Assembly (NCBI RefSeq): GCF_900176385.1
Contig: NZ_FWXN01000007.1
Span: forward strand, 1-64,000
Source of the DNA: Janibacter indicus
Lineage (GTDB): Bacteria > Actinomycetota > Actinomycetes > Actinomycetales > Dermatophilaceae
Direction of reading: 5' to 3'
Length of the DNA stretch: 64,000 nucleotides
Positions within the stretch are counted from its first letter, which is position 1. Each line of letters opens with the position of its first letter. The notes beneath the pieces were generated by a model. That model was not told the DNA's origin, did no database searches, and worked only from the letters and a program-made list of their open reading frames with translations. Shown piece by piece: positions 1 through 15,382 of the stretch. A program made the position numbers and the translations under genes.

Positions 1-126
1 ACCGTAGCAGCGGAGCTGCTCGGTTCCAAATCCGCGGTTCCGACCTGATCGGCCGGATCCGAGTAACTCGGATGGGGGCTGTCAGCTCGCGGGACTGGCC
101 TGCCTGGTGTGACTCTTGCGAGTCAC
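1..126 (-). other. Hairpin-rich probable rRNA operon leader
   Basis: No convincing protein is encoded between the left edge and position 240. The stretch holds short perfect inverted repeats: GTGACTC/GAGTCAC around 110-127, TCCGAGT/ACTCGGA around 58-72 and AGCAGC/GCTGCT near 6-20. Together with a strong minus-strand promoter just upstream (167-196) this looks like the 5' leader of a structured RNA transcribed leftward out of the window, most likely the 16S rRNA operon. The 16S gene itself is not in the window, so this rests on inference. Confidence 0.4.
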
Positions 127-166
127 CGCGTGGTGTCCGTTCCTCCCTCTCGGGCTGACGTCGAGA

Positions 167-196
167 ACATTAGATCACCGATCCCGACTTCACCAA
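167..196 (-). promoter_or_regulatory. Probable rRNA operon promoter
   Basis: On the minus strand a -35 element TTGGTG (191-196) and a -10 element TAATGT (167-172) are separated by 18 bp. They lie directly after the tyrS terminator hairpin and before the hairpin-rich stretch that leaves the left edge. The good -10 match and the absence of any reading frame downstream favour a stable-RNA promoter. No boxA antitermination site was recognised. Confidence 0.45.
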
Positions 197-198
197 AT

Positions 199-238
199 CG
201 GGGTCGGATCCCCCGAGTTTCCGGGCGATCCGACCCCG
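199..238 (-). terminator. tyrS terminator hairpin
   Basis: A perfect 12-bp inverted repeat (CGGGGTCGGATC and its complement) encloses a loop that itself has a short CCCG/CGGG stem. It begins 19 bp after the tyrS stop codon. There is no T-run, so it is a T-less or Rho-assisted type terminator. It abuts the -35 of the putative rRNA promoter, insulating that promoter from tyrS transcription. Confidence 0.6.
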
Positions 239-257
239 AGTGGGTGTCGTTGGCGGG

Positions 258-1529
258 TCAGCGCTGCCGGGCCGCCGCGAGGTTCCTGCGGCCCCGTCGC
301 AGGACGGCCACCCGCCCGTGCAGGTAGTCCCCCGGCCCGAGGACGAACTGCTCGTCGGACACCTTGGTGCCGTTGACCGAGACCGCGCCGTCCGAGATCG
401 CGCGACGCGCGGCCTTCTTGGAGTCGACGAGCCCGGTCGCCACGAGAGCATCGAGCAGCCCCGTGCCCACGGGGACATCGGCGCCGGGCAGCTCGGCCGT
501 CGCGTCGAGCAGCGTGCCGGCGTCCAGTGCCGTGAGATCGCCCTTGCCGAAGAGGGCTTCCGAGGCCGCCTGGACCGAGATCGTGGCGGCCTCGCCGTGG
601 ACGAGCGTCGTCATGTCGGACGCCAAGGCTCGCTGGGCCGCACGACGGTGGGGCTCGTCCTTGACGAGCCGCTCGAGCTCGTCGATCTCCTCGCGGCCTC
701 GGTCGGTGAAGACCTTGAGCAGCTTGACCACGGAGGCGTCCTCGACGTTGAGGAAGTACTGGTAGAAGGCGTAGGGACTGGTCATGTCGGCGGACAACCA
801 GATGGCATTGCCCTCGGACTTGCCGTACTTGACCCCGTGGGAGTCGGTGAGCAGCGGCGAGGTCAGAGCATGGACCGACCCGCCCTCCGCACGGTGGATG
901 AGGTCGACCCCCGCAGTGAGGTTGCCCCACTGGTCGGACCCGCCGAGCTGGAGCGTGCAGTCGTACTGGCGGTAGAGCTCGAGGTAGTCCAACGCCTGGA
1001 GGAGCTGGTAGCTGAACTCCGTGTAGGAGATGCCCTCTTGGCTCTCGAGCCGGGCCGAGATCGCGTCCTTGCGGATCATCTGGTTGACCCGGAAGTGCTT
1101 GCCGATGTCCCGCAGGAAGTCGAGCGCGGTCATCGGTGCGGTCCAGTCGAGGTTGTCGACGAGGATCGCCGGGTGCGCGACGCCGCTGCTCCCGTCGAAG
1201 TCGAGGAAGGGGCGCACGAGCTCCTTGATCCGGGAGACGTTGTGCGCCGTGTGCTCCTTGGTCCGCAGCTGGCGCTCACTCGTCGGCTTGGGGTCACCGA
1301 TGAGCCCGGTGGACCCGCCGACGAGGCAGATCACCTTGTGGCCGGCGCGCTGGAACCGTCGCAGGGCGACGAGCTGCACGAAGTTGCCGAAGTGCAGAGA
1401 GGGCGCGGTCGGGTCGAAGCCGCAATACACCGTGATCGGTCCGTCGGCGAGGGCCTGTCGCAGGGCGGCCTCGTCGGTGGTCTGCGCCACCGCTCCGCGC
1501 CACTGCAGCTCGTCGAGGATGTCGGTCAC
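258..1529 (-). CDS. tyrS: Tyrosyl-tRNA synthetase
   Basis: Class Ic aminoacyl-tRNA synthetase charging tRNA-Tyr in the cytoplasm. In the 423-residue product the HIGH-like signature is LHFGN at residues 45-49 and the KMSKS-like loop is KYGKS at 234-238. The C-terminal part (about residues 345-415) has the S4-type RNA-binding fold, with SKKAARRAISDGAVSVNG as its core. An upstream in-frame start at 1622 is possible, but the GTG at 1529 is preceded by GGAAGGA at good spacing and gives the usual family N terminus (TDILDELQWRG). Transcribed alone toward the left edge, divergent from bfd. Confidence 0.97.
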   Translation of the reverse strand: MTDILDELQWRGAVAQTTDEAALRQALADGPITVYCGFDPTAPSLHFGNFVQLVALRRFQRAGHKVICLVGGSTGLIGDPKPTSERQLRTKEHTAHNVSRIKELVRPFLDFDGSSGVAHPAILVDNLDWTAPMTALDFLRDIGKHFRVNQMIRKDAISARLESQEGISYTEFSYQLLQALDYLELYRQYDCTLQLGGSDQWGNLTAGVDLIHRAEGGSVHALTSPLLTDSHGVKYGKSEGNAIWLSADMTSPYAFYQYFLNVEDASVVKLLKVFTDRGREEIDELERLVKDEPHRRAAQRALASDMTTLVHGEAATISVQAASEALFGKGDLTALDAGTLLDATAELPGADVPVGTGLLDALVATGLVDSKKAARRAISDGAVSVNGTKVSDEQFVLGPGDYLHGRVAVLRRGRRNLAAARQR

Positions 1530-1669
1530 GGTCGTCTCGGTCCTTCCGGGAGGTTGCCGGGCACGCGGTCGCATGCCCTGAGACAGCCTGCCACGGACCG
1601 GGGCGACTGCCGTCAGGCGCACCGGTGGGCGAGAGTCGATCCGCCATGTGGAACACCAGGTGACGAACC

Positions 1670-1718
1670 CTCCCTTCGTAGGGTTAAGGTATGCCTCACC
1701 TCACGAAGACGAAGGGAG
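1670..1718 (+). promoter_or_regulatory. DtxR/IdeR-type iron box of bfd-bfr with flanking inverted repeat
   Basis: The 19-bp stretch 1685-1703 (TAAGGTATGCCTCACCTCA) matches the DtxR/IdeR consensus TTAGGTTAGCCTAACCTAA at 14 of 19 positions. It lies just before bfd, whose product and neighbour handle stored iron. A 10-bp perfect inverted repeat (CTCCCTTCGT at 1670-1679, ACGAAGGGAG at 1709-1718) brackets the box. Its right arm contains the bfd ribosome binding site, so an RNA starting upstream of 1670 could mask it. Whether the box represses or activates cannot be told from sequence. Confidence 0.6.
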
Positions 1719-1725
1719 ACCGGGC

Positions 1726-1947
1726 GTGATCGTCTGTCACTGTGCCGTGGTCGGTGAACGCCAGATCGCCGACGCCGCCGCCGCCGGCGCGACCACCCTC
1801 TCCCGGGTGTGCGCGAGCACCGGAGCCGGCCGCGATTGCGGTGCCTGTGTCTTCTCAGTACGGCGGATCCTCTGCGAGAGTGTCGGGAGCGAGGTCGACA
1901 CCGGCCTCTTCCCATCTCCCGCGGAGGTAGACCGTGCAGCCAGCTGA
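1726..1947 (+). CDS. bfd: Bacterioferritin-associated ferredoxin (BFD-like [2Fe-2S])
   Basis: Small 73-residue protein with the BFD-type [2Fe-2S] pattern: Cys-His-Cys at the N terminus (VIVCHCAVV) and a later CGAC. In characterised systems Bfd binds bacterioferritin and donates electrons to release stored iron. The GTG at 1726 has GAAGGGAG seven bases upstream and begins with the conserved motif; the longer upstream frame reads through the iron box and is not credible. Its 3' end overlaps bfr by 14 bases, so the two are co-translated under one iron-responsive promoter. Confidence 0.9.
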   Translation: MIVCHCAVVGERQIADAAAAGATTLSRVCASTGAGRDCGACVFSVRRILCESVGSEVDTGLFPSPAEVDRAAS

Positions 1948-2422
1948 CCCCCGAGTCATCACGCTCCTCAACGACGCACTCACCCTCGAACTGACCGTCG
2001 TCAACACGTACTTCCTGCACGCCCGCATGCTCGACAACTGGGGCCTGCCCCGCCTGGGCAAGGTCTTCTACGACCTGTCCATCGGTGAGATGAAGGATGC
2101 CGACGAGCTCATCGAGCGCATCCTGATGTTCGACGGCCACCCCAACGTCCAGAAGCTGAACAACATCCAGATCGGCGAGGACGCCAAGGAGATGCTCGAG
2201 CTGGCCCTCGCCAGCGAGATCGTCGCGGTCAAGCAGTTCAACTCCGCCGCGCAGGAGTGCCACGACCTGGGTGACCACGCGACCGCAGCGGTCTTCGAGG
2301 AGATGGCGCGCGACGAGGAGGGTCACGCCGACTGGTTCGAGGCGCAGCTCGACGCCATCGTCCGCGTCGGCGTCGAGAACTACCTGGCCCAGCAGGTCGA
2401 CGTGGGCGTCAACCCCGCCTGA
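1934..2422 (+). CDS. bfr: Bacterioferritin
   Basis: Four-helix iron-storage ferritin of 162 residues, the family's usual length. Ferroxidase ligands E19, E52, E95, E128 and H131 are present, and M53 matches the haem-ligand methionine. The residue normally supplying the first ferroxidase histidine (H54 in E. coli Bfr, motif EMKH) is Asp55 here (EMKD). The GTG start at 1934 is preceded by GCGGAGG and lies inside the end of bfd. The last 14 bases overlap the 3' end of the convergent mpg gene. Confidence 0.95.
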   Translation: MQPADPRVITLLNDALTLELTVVNTYFLHARMLDNWGLPRLGKVFYDLSIGEMKDADELIERILMFDGHPNVQKLNNIQIGEDAKEMLELALASEIVAVKQFNSAAQECHDLGDHATAAVFEEMARDEEGHADWFEAQLDAIVRVGVENYLAQQVDVGVNPA

Positions 2423-3038
2423 CCCGCGGCTTGCCCGGCCGATAGGCCGAGACCGTCGGCTCCCCGTCGAGCCAGAAGCGCCACGGGTAGTCGGCTCCGT
2501 CTCCCCCGGGTCCCGAGACCCCCACCCGCGGCCCGGTACGGATGCGCTGGGGGTCGACGGGCTCGTCGGGCGCGACGAGGGCGATGGGAGCGCGTCTCCC
2601 GACCAGCGCGCTGCCGTCGTGCTCGCCGGTCAGCCCCAGGGCGCGGGTCAGTCGACCCGGCCCACGGGCCAGGTCTCGCGCAGGCACGTCGCCGCGGCGC
2701 TCTCGAGCGGTCTCCTCCCCCCGGACCACCTCACCGGCCCGAAGGAGGACCGCAGCGCACTCCCCCTTCGATCCCACGACGACGTTGGCGCACCAGTGGA
2801 TGCCGTAGGAGCGGTAGACGTAGAGATGCCCGGGCGGACCGAACATCACCTCGGTGCGTGGGGTCATCCCCCGGTAGCCGTGCGAGCCCGGGTCGTTGCC
2901 GCCCCAGTAGGCCTCGACCTCGGTCAGGCGGAGCGTGACGTCGCCGGCCACCAGCCGGGTCCCGAGCAGCATGGGTGCGACGGACAGGGGGTCGCCCGCC
3001 AGGTCGGACCCGGTCAGGCGACGACCCCTCGTGGTCAC
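2409..3038 (-). CDS. mpg: DNA-3-methyladenine glycosylase (AAG/MPG family)
   Basis: Monofunctional base-excision glycosylase of the alkyladenine type, 209 residues. Visible signatures are EVEAY at residues 40-44, carrying the catalytic Glu of the family, and YGIHWCANVV at 78-87. It is the last gene of the arginine cluster and starts (GTG, 3038) one base after the argH stop, so it is probably co-transcribed with the arg genes though unrelated in function. Its tail overlaps bfr on the other strand by 14 bases. Confidence 0.93.
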   Translation of the reverse strand: MTTRGRRLTGSDLAGDPLSVAPMLLGTRLVAGDVTLRLTEVEAYWGGNDPGSHGYRGMTPRTEVMFGPPGHLYVYRSYGIHWCANVVVGSKGECAAVLLRAGEVVRGEETARERRGDVPARDLARGPGRLTRALGLTGEHDGSALVGRRAPIALVAPDEPVDPQRIRTGPRVGVSGPGGDGADYPWRFWLDGEPTVSAYRPGKPRVRRG

Positions 3039-3039
3039 G

Positions 3040-4993
<1,954 letters not shown>

Positions 4994-4997
<4 letters not shown>

Positions 4998-5932
4998 GAC
5001 GAGGCGCGCAGGAGGAAGGTGAGCAGGGCCTTCTGTGCGTGCAGCCGGTTTTCGGCCTCGTCCCACACGACCGAGTGCGGCCCGTCGATGACGTCCGCCG
5101 CGATCTCCAGACCACGGTAGGCGGGCAGGCAGTGCAGGACGATCGCGTCGGCCGCGGCGTGGCCCAGCAGGTGCGTCGTCACGGCGAAGGGGGCGAAGGG
5201 CGAGGTCTGCCCGGTGCGATCCCCCTTCTCGCCCTCCATGCCCATCGACACCCAGGTGTCGGTCGCGACGACGTCGGCTCCCGCCACCGCGGCCGTGGGG
5301 TCATCGGTGACGAGGACCGATCCAGCCTCCTCGCCGGCGATGCGCTCGGCCCTGGCCAGGACGTCGGCCGAGGGCTGGTGGCTGGCCGGGGTCCCGATGC
5401 GCACGTGCATCCCGGCGAGGGCGCAGGCGAGGAGGTAGGAGTGCGCCATGTTGTTGGCCCCGTCGCCGACGTAGGCGATGGTGCGGCCAGCCGTCGAGCC
5501 CTTGTGCTCGCGGATCGTCAGCAGGTCGGCGAGCAGCTGGCAGGGGTGGTAGTCGTCGGTCAGCGCGTTGACCACCGGCACGTCGACGTGGTCGGCCATC
5601 TCCTGCAGCCGGTCCTGACCGTGCGTGCGCCAGACGATGGCGCTCACCTGGCGCCCCACGACCCGGGCGACGTCGGCGATCGACTCGCGGGTGCCGATCT
5701 GGGCGAGGTTGCCGTCGACGACCATCGGGTAGCCGCCGAGCTCGGCGACGCCGGTGGTGAAGGACAGCTGGGTGCGCAGCGTCGGCTTGTCGAAGATGAT
5801 CGCGACCGACCGGGGCCCGGCGAGCGGCTGCTCGGCGTGCCGGTCGGCCTTGAGCGCGGCCGCGAGGTCGAGGACCTGCGACTGCTCCGCGGCCGTGAGG
5901 TCGTCGTCGGCGAGCAGGTGGCGGACGGTCAT
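4994..5932 (-). CDS. argF: Ornithine carbamoyltransferase
   Basis: Joins ornithine and carbamoyl phosphate to give citrulline. The product has 312 residues. The ornithine-loop HCLP is at 267-270 and DGANNMAHS near 157-165. The carbamoyl-phosphate motif, STRTR in most family members, reads TLRTQ here (51-55). Start ATG 5932 overlaps the argD stop (ATGA); an apparent upstream extension is only the shadow of argD. The other family possibility, acetylornithine carbamoyltransferase, is unlikely given argJ and argD alongside. Confidence 0.95.
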
Positions 5933-7137
5933 GCGGACTCCTTGGCGGCCTCGTCGAGGATCCCGGGCAGGGCGTCGACGAAGCTCGTGAGCTGGTCGGT
6001 GGTGATGGTGAGCGGCGGCGCCAGCCGCAGCGCGTCGGGCGCGACCGGGTTGATGATGAACCCGTGACGGCGGGCCGCGAGCGCCGCCGCAGGGGCGATC
6101 GGCGCGGTCAGGGCGATGGCGCGAAGCAGCCCCGCCCCACGCACACCGGCGACCCGGGGGTGCTCCAGCGCCGTCACCCGCTCGACGAGCAGGTCTCCGG
6201 CGGTGACCGCGTGCTCGACCAGACCCTCGGACTCGATGGTCGACATCACTGCGAGGGCTGCGCTGCAGGCGAGCGGGTTGCCGCCGAAGGTCGAGCCGTG
6301 CTGCCCCGCGGTGAGCAGACCGGTGGTCTCCGGACCGAAGGTCACCAGGGCACCGATCGGCACTCCCCCGCCGAGACCCTTGGCGACGGTGATCGCGTCG
6401 GGCACGACGCCGTCGAGCTGGTGGGCGAACCACGCACCGGTGCGCCCGACCCCGGTCTGGATCTCGTCGAGGACGAGCAGGGCGCCGGCCTCGCGGGTGA
6501 TCTCGCGGGCTGCGGCGAGATAGCCCTCCGGGGGCGTCACCACTCCGGCCTCGCCCTGGATGGGTTCGAGCAGGACCATCGCGGTGTCGGGGCCGACGGC
6601 GGCGCGAAGCGCCTCGACGTCACCGGGCTCCACGTGCGTCACCCCGGGCAGGAGCGGTTCGAAGGGGGCCCGGTAGGCCTCCTTGTGGGTCAGGCTCACC
6701 GCTCCGGTGGTCCGGCCGTGGAAGGCACCGCCGACGGCGACGATCCCGGTGCGTCCGGTCCGCCGGGAGAGCTTGATCGCGGTCTCGACGGCCTCGGAAC
6801 CGCTGTTGCAGAAGAAGACGCCCGACCCCTGCGGGGCCTGCGCGACGCGCAGCAGCGCCTCGGCCGCCTCGATCTGCGCGGGGGTCGTGAAGAAGTTGCT
6901 CACGTGGACGAGCTCACCGGCCTGCTTGGAGATCGCCGCGACGAGCTCGGGGTGACCGTGACCGAGCGCGTTGACGGCGATGCCCCCGAGGAGGTCGAGG
7001 TAGCGGGTGCCGTCGACGTCCCACACCCAGGCGCCCTCACCGCGGGCGAGGACGAGGCCGGGAAGGCCGAAGACCCCGATGTGGCTGGCGCGATAGCGCT
7101 CGAGCAGAGCCTGGTGATGCTCGCTGGGGGTGCTCAT
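5929..7137 (-). CDS. argD: Acetylornithine aminotransferase
   Basis: Class III PLP aminotransferase making N-acetylornithine from the semialdehyde and glutamate. In 402 residues, the PLP-binding lysine is K253 in AKGLGGG, with the cofactor-contacting NSGSEAVE at 111-118 and LDEIQTG at 223-229. Four-base overlaps join it to argB upstream and argF downstream. Such enzymes often also act on succinyldiaminopimelate; the sequence does not decide this. Confidence 0.97.
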   Translation of the reverse strand: MSTPSEHHQALLERYRASHIGVFGLPGLVLARGEGAWVWDVDGTRYLDLLGGIAVNALGHGHPELVAAISKQAGELVHVSNFFTTPAQIEAAEALLRVAQAPQGSGVFFCNSGSEAVETAIKLSRRTGRTGIVAVGGAFHGRTTGAVSLTHKEAYRAPFEPLLPGVTHVEPGDVEALRAAVGPDTAMVLLEPIQGEAGVVTPPEGYLAAAREITREAGALLVLDEIQTGVGRTGAWFAHQLDGVVPDAITVAKGLGGGVPIGALVTFGPETTGLLTAGQHGSTFGGNPLACSAALAVMSTIESEGLVEHAVTAGDLLVERVTALEHPRVAGVRGAGLLRAIALTAPIAPAAALAARRHGFIINPVAPDALRLAPPLTITTDQLTSFVDALPGILDEAAKESA

Positions 7138-8107
7138 GAGGGGCTGCCCTCCCCTTCGTCGTCGGTGTCGTCGAGGTCCGGCAGGATCATCGTGCCGAAG
7201 CCCTCGTTGGTGAAGAGCTCGAGGAGCATCGAGTGCGGCTGGCGGCCGTCGACGACGTGCGCCTGGGGCACGCCGTGCTCGACGGCCCGGATGCAGGCCT
7301 CGAGCTTGGGGATCATCCCGGAGTCGACCGTGGCGAGCAGGTCGCGCGCGCCCGAGGCGGTGAGGTGCGACAGCAGCGAGTCGCGGTCGGGCCAGTCGGC
7401 GTAGACCCCGTCGACGTCGGTGAGGACGACGAGCTTGTGTGCCCGCAGGGCGACGGCCAGTGCTGCGGCGGCGGTGTCGGCGTTGACGTTGAGCACCTGA
7501 CCGTCGACGTCGAGGTCGGGTGCGATCGTCGAGACGACCGGGATCCGACCGGCGTCGAGGATGTCGAGGACGGCCGCCGGGTCCACGGACTCGACGTCGC
7601 CGACGAGGCCGATGTCGACCGGCTCACCGTCGACGACGACGCCCTTGCGGCGGCCGCCGAAGAGACTCGCGTCCTCGCCGGACAGGCCGACGGCCACCGG
7701 GCCGTGCTGGTTGAGCAGGCCCACGAGCTCGCGGCCGACCTGGCCGGTGAGGACCATGCGCACGACCTCCATGACCTCGGGGGTCGTCACCCGCAGGCCG
7801 CCCTTGAACTCGCTCTGGAGTCCGAGCCGGTCGAGCATCGCCTGGATCTGCGGGCCGCCGCCGTGGACGACGACCGGGCGCAGGCCGGCATAGCGCAGGA
7901 AGACGATGTCCTCGGCGAAGGCCGCCTTGAGCGCGTCGTCGGTCATGGCATTGCCGCCGTACTTGATGACGACGAGTGCCCCGCGGAAGCGCTCGAGCCA
8001 GGGCAGGGCCTCGACGAGGGTGGTCGCCTTGGTCTGGGCGACCCGCAGTGCGGCCGCGTCGATGGCACCGCGAAGGGTGGATTCAGCAGGCATGCCTGTC
8101 ATTCCGT

Positions 8108-8111
<4 letters not shown>
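7134..8111 (-). CDS. argB: Acetylglutamate kinase
   Basis: Phosphorylates N-acetylglutamate, usually the arginine-inhibited step. The amino-acid kinase fold shows K50 in IKYGGNAM and the GGGPQ loop at 84-88. The 325-residue protein ends in an acidic tail (DDTDDEGEG) and has an N-terminal segment of about 40 residues before the kinase core, as arginine-sensitive enzymes do. The GTG at 8111 overlaps the argJ stop (GTGA); ATG codons at 8102 and 8093 are alternatives. Confidence 0.97.
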
Positions 8112-12879
<4,768 letters not shown>

Positions 12880-12880
<1 letters not shown>

Positions 12881-13974
12881 CAGATCTCCATCCCGAACGC
12901 CGCCGAGAAGCGGACGTCTCCCTCGATGATGTCGCGCATGTCGGCGACGCCGTGGCGCAGCATGAGCGAGCGCTCGATGCCCAGGCCGAAGGCGAAGCCG
13001 GTGTACTCGTCCGGGTCGACGCCCGCGGCCGCGAGCACGCGACGGTTGACCATGCCGGAGCCGCCGAGCTCGATCCAGCCGGTGCCGCCGCAGGTGCGGC
13101 AGGAGGAGTCGGCACCACGGCAGACCCAGCACTGGCAGTCGATCTCGGCGCTCGGCTCGGTGAAGGGGAAGTAGTTGGGCCGCAGCCGCGTGACGATGCC
13201 CTCGCCGAAGAGCCCCTGGACGAAGGCGTCGAGAGCCCCGCGCAGGTGGGCCATCGTGATGCCCTTGTCGACGACGAGACCCTCGAACTGGTGGAAGACC
13301 GGGGTGTGGGTCGCGTCGAGGTCGTCGGTGCGGAAGACCTTGCCGGGGCACAGCACGTAGATCGGCGGCTCGCGGTCGAGCATCGTGCGGATCTGCACCG
13401 GCGAGGTGTGCGTGCGCAGCACGACGCCGGCGTCGGCCGGCTCGACGAAGAAGGTGTCCTGCTCGCCGCGGGCCGGGTGGTCGGGCCCGATGTTGAGCGC
13501 GTCGAAGGTCAGCCACTCGGACTCGATCTCCGGTCCCTCGGCGATCTCCCAGCCCATGCCGACGAAGATGTCCTCGACCCGCTCGGTCACGAGGCTGATC
13601 GGGTGCCGCGCCCCGAGGCGCTGGTGCGGGCTGGGCACGGTCAGGTCGAGGGTCTCTTCGACGAGGATCCGCTCGTCGCGCTCGGCCTCGAGCTCGGCCT
13701 GCCGGGCCGCGAAGGCCTGAGCGACGCGGCCTCGGGCCTGGCCGACGCGCTTGCCGGCCTCGGCCTTGGCGCTCGGCGGCAGCGCACCGATCTCGCGGTT
13801 GGCGAGGGCGAGCGGGCTCTTGTCGCCCTGGTGCGCCCCGCGGATCCGCTTGAGCTCGTCGAGGGTCGTGGCGCCCGCGGCGGCGTCGAGCGCGGCCTGA
13901 ACGGCCTCGTCGATCACCTGCGGGTCGAGCGCGGCGACCTCGACCGGGTCGTAGTTGGTGTTGGGTCCTGACAC
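12880..13974 (-). CDS. pheS: Phenylalanyl-tRNA synthetase alpha subunit
   Basis: Catalytic alpha chain, 364 residues: N-terminal coiled-coil arm (about 1-105) and a class II core with the motif 2 region around FRTDDLDATHTPVFHQFEG and motif 3 in GFAFGLGIERSLML. Between these is a cysteine cluster (C280, C282, C285, C292, C295), absent from some actinobacterial PheS and probably a zinc knuckle. The GTG start at 13974 heads the pheST unit, which runs straight toward argC with a 55-base gap. Confidence 0.98.
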
Positions 13975-13998
13975 GAGGCCCGAGTCTACGGGCCCTCG

Positions 13999-14835
13999 TC
14001 AGTCCAGATCGTGCACGGTCAGCCGGTCGCGCGGGTGCAGCCGGCCGAGGACGAGGTTCATCACCGGCTCGGGTCCGCGCTGGTGGCGCGAGTAGGCGGT
14101 GGCACCGGACTCGTAGAGCTGGTGCAGCCGCCCGTCGACGACGACCGAGCCCTCGGCCATGGGCGGCAGCAGGGTGTTGCGTCCGGTCAGGGGTGTCCAC
14201 CCCCCGTCCCGGCGGAAGTCCCCCGCGTCCACCCGGGTGAGTGTCGACGGCGCGGTGCGCCCCCAGCTGCGCGAGAACCACACGGCCCGATCCTCGTCGA
14301 AGGCCATCCCCTGGGTGCGCGGCGGGACGACGAGCTCCTCACCGCTCCACTGCGGACGTCCCTCGTCGTCGAGGACGTAGCGGTAGGTGCGCCCCGGTCC
14401 GTCGACGACGAACCGGGTGACCCACAGCTCGCCGTCGTGGGCGGTGACGGTCGAGCTGGCCTGGACCTTGACCGTGAGCACCGGGTCGGCGATGCCCTCG
14501 CGCAGCCGGGCCGTCTCGTGGACCTGCAGCCGCCCCCGACCACTGACGTAGGTCCGGTCACCGAGGACGGTCACACCCCCGTAGTGGTCGAGTCCGGTGA
14601 GCTCGACGCGGGCCGTGGCCTCCCCCTTCGCATCGGCGATGACGAGGAGGCCGTCCCGGGGATTACGGGCGTCGTAGAAGGTGTAGAGCCACTCGTCGTG
14701 CTCCGCGTCGTGGGCCAGCCCCTGGGGCACCTCCGTGCCGCCGGGGACGAAGGGGATGACCGCACCGGCCTCGACCTCGCCCGGTCCGCGTCGCCGCCAC
14801 CTGATCCACTGCCGCAGGGTCCGCCACCACGTCAT
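13999..14835 (-). CDS. Uncharacterised protein, beta-propeller-like
   Basis: Not recognised with certainty. The 278-residue product has a short Trp/Arg-rich N terminus ([13 protein letters not shown]), no signal peptide and no clear membrane helix, followed by repeating beta-strand segments with [23 protein letters not shown] and [13 protein letters not shown], suggesting a propeller or lactonase-like fold. A -10-like TAGGGT lies eight bases before ATG 14835, so it may be leaderless. It is divergent from the furA-like gene and ends 24 bases before pheS; a functional link to either is not evident. Confidence 0.7.
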   Translation of the reverse strand: MTWWRTLRQWIRWRRRGPGEVEAGAVIPFVPGGTEVPQGLAHDAEHDEWLYTFYDARNPRDGLLVIADAKGEATARVELTGLDHYGGVTVLGDRTYVSGRGRLQVHETARLREGIADPVLTVKVQASSTVTAHDGELWVTRFVVDGPGRTYRYVLDDEGRPQWSGEELVVPPRTQGMAFDEDRAVWFSRSWGRTAPSTLTRVDAGDFRRDGGWTPLTGRNTLLPPMAEGSVVVDGRLHQLYESGATAYSRHQRGPEPVMNLVLGRLHPRDRLTVHDLD

Positions 14836-14864
14836 GGCACGGCACCCTAGCCGCGCCCCTTTTT

Positions 14865-14893
14865 TTGACTCGTTCAAGTTCTGGTGGGACTCT
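14865..14893 (+). promoter_or_regulatory. Promoter and probable operator of furA-katA
   Basis: A -35 TTGACT (14865-14870) and a -10-like GACTCT (14888-14893) are 17 bp apart and followed after seven bases by the ATG at 14901, giving a leaderless layout. The spacer begins with TCGTTCAAG, an AT-richer stretch resembling the autoregulatory FurA sites of actinobacterial furA-kat operons. Operator identity is inferred from the gene pair. Confidence 0.5.
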
Positions 14894-14900
14894 AGGGGGG

Positions 14901-15341
14901 ATGAGCACGATGATCGACACCGACGCGGCGGCAGGCCTCCTGCGCGAGCACTCCCTGCGCGTCACCGCCCCCCGAGTGGCGGTGCTGCGGGAGCTGTCCG
15001 CGCACCCCCACGCCGACGTCGACACGATCACCCGCGCCACCCGCGAGCGGCTGGGCTCGGTGAGCACCCAGGCCGTCTACGACATCCTCGGCGCCCTCGC
15101 CGCACAGGGCATGGTCCGCAAGTTCGAGCCCGCCGGGCACCCCGCCCGCTACGAGCTCGAGCTCGGCGACAACCACCACCACCTCGTGTGCCGCACCTGC
15201 GGCACGATGGTCGACGTCGAGTGTGCCCCGGGCAAGGCCCCGTGCCTCGACGCCGCCGACGACCACGGCTTCGCCATCGACGAGGCCGAGGTCATCTACT
15301 GGGGCATCTGCTCCGACTGCGCGCAGACCGCCGCACCCTGA
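14901..15341 (+). CDS. furA: Fur-family peroxide regulator (FurA/CatR type)
   Basis: Fur-family repressor, 146 residues: an N-terminal winged helix ([19 protein letters not shown]) and a metal-binding C-terminal domain with [10 protein letters not shown] and a second Cys pair in CSDC. Placement 41 bp before a catalase gene is typical of FurA/CatR regulators that repress their own operon and respond to peroxide. ATG 14901 fits a leaderless transcript; ATG 14910, nine bases after a GGGGGG run, is the alternative. Proteins like this bind Fe or Mn plus structural Zn. Confidence 0.9.
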   Translation: MSTMIDTDAAAGLLREHSLRVTAPRVAVLRELSAHPHADVDTITRATRERLGSVSTQAVYDILGALAAQGMVRKFEPAGHPARYELELGDNHHHLVCRTCGTMVDVECAPGKAPCLDAADDHGFAIDEAEVIYWGICSDCAQTAAP

Positions 15342-15382
15342 CCCGCACTACTCCCCACCCCGCAGAGAAAGAGGAGCAGCAG

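Noticed and set aside
240-1757. Very long open frames opposite tyrS, argH, glnE, katA and others on the complementary strand
   Set aside because: They are shadows of GC-rich genes: no ribosome sites, low-complexity Arg/Gly/Pro translations, and the opposite strand holds well-conserved families.
14910-15341. FurA starting at the second ATG (14910)
   Set aside because: The G-run upstream could serve as a ribosome site, but the -10 spacing makes the first ATG a good leaderless start as for other genes here; left as an alternative.
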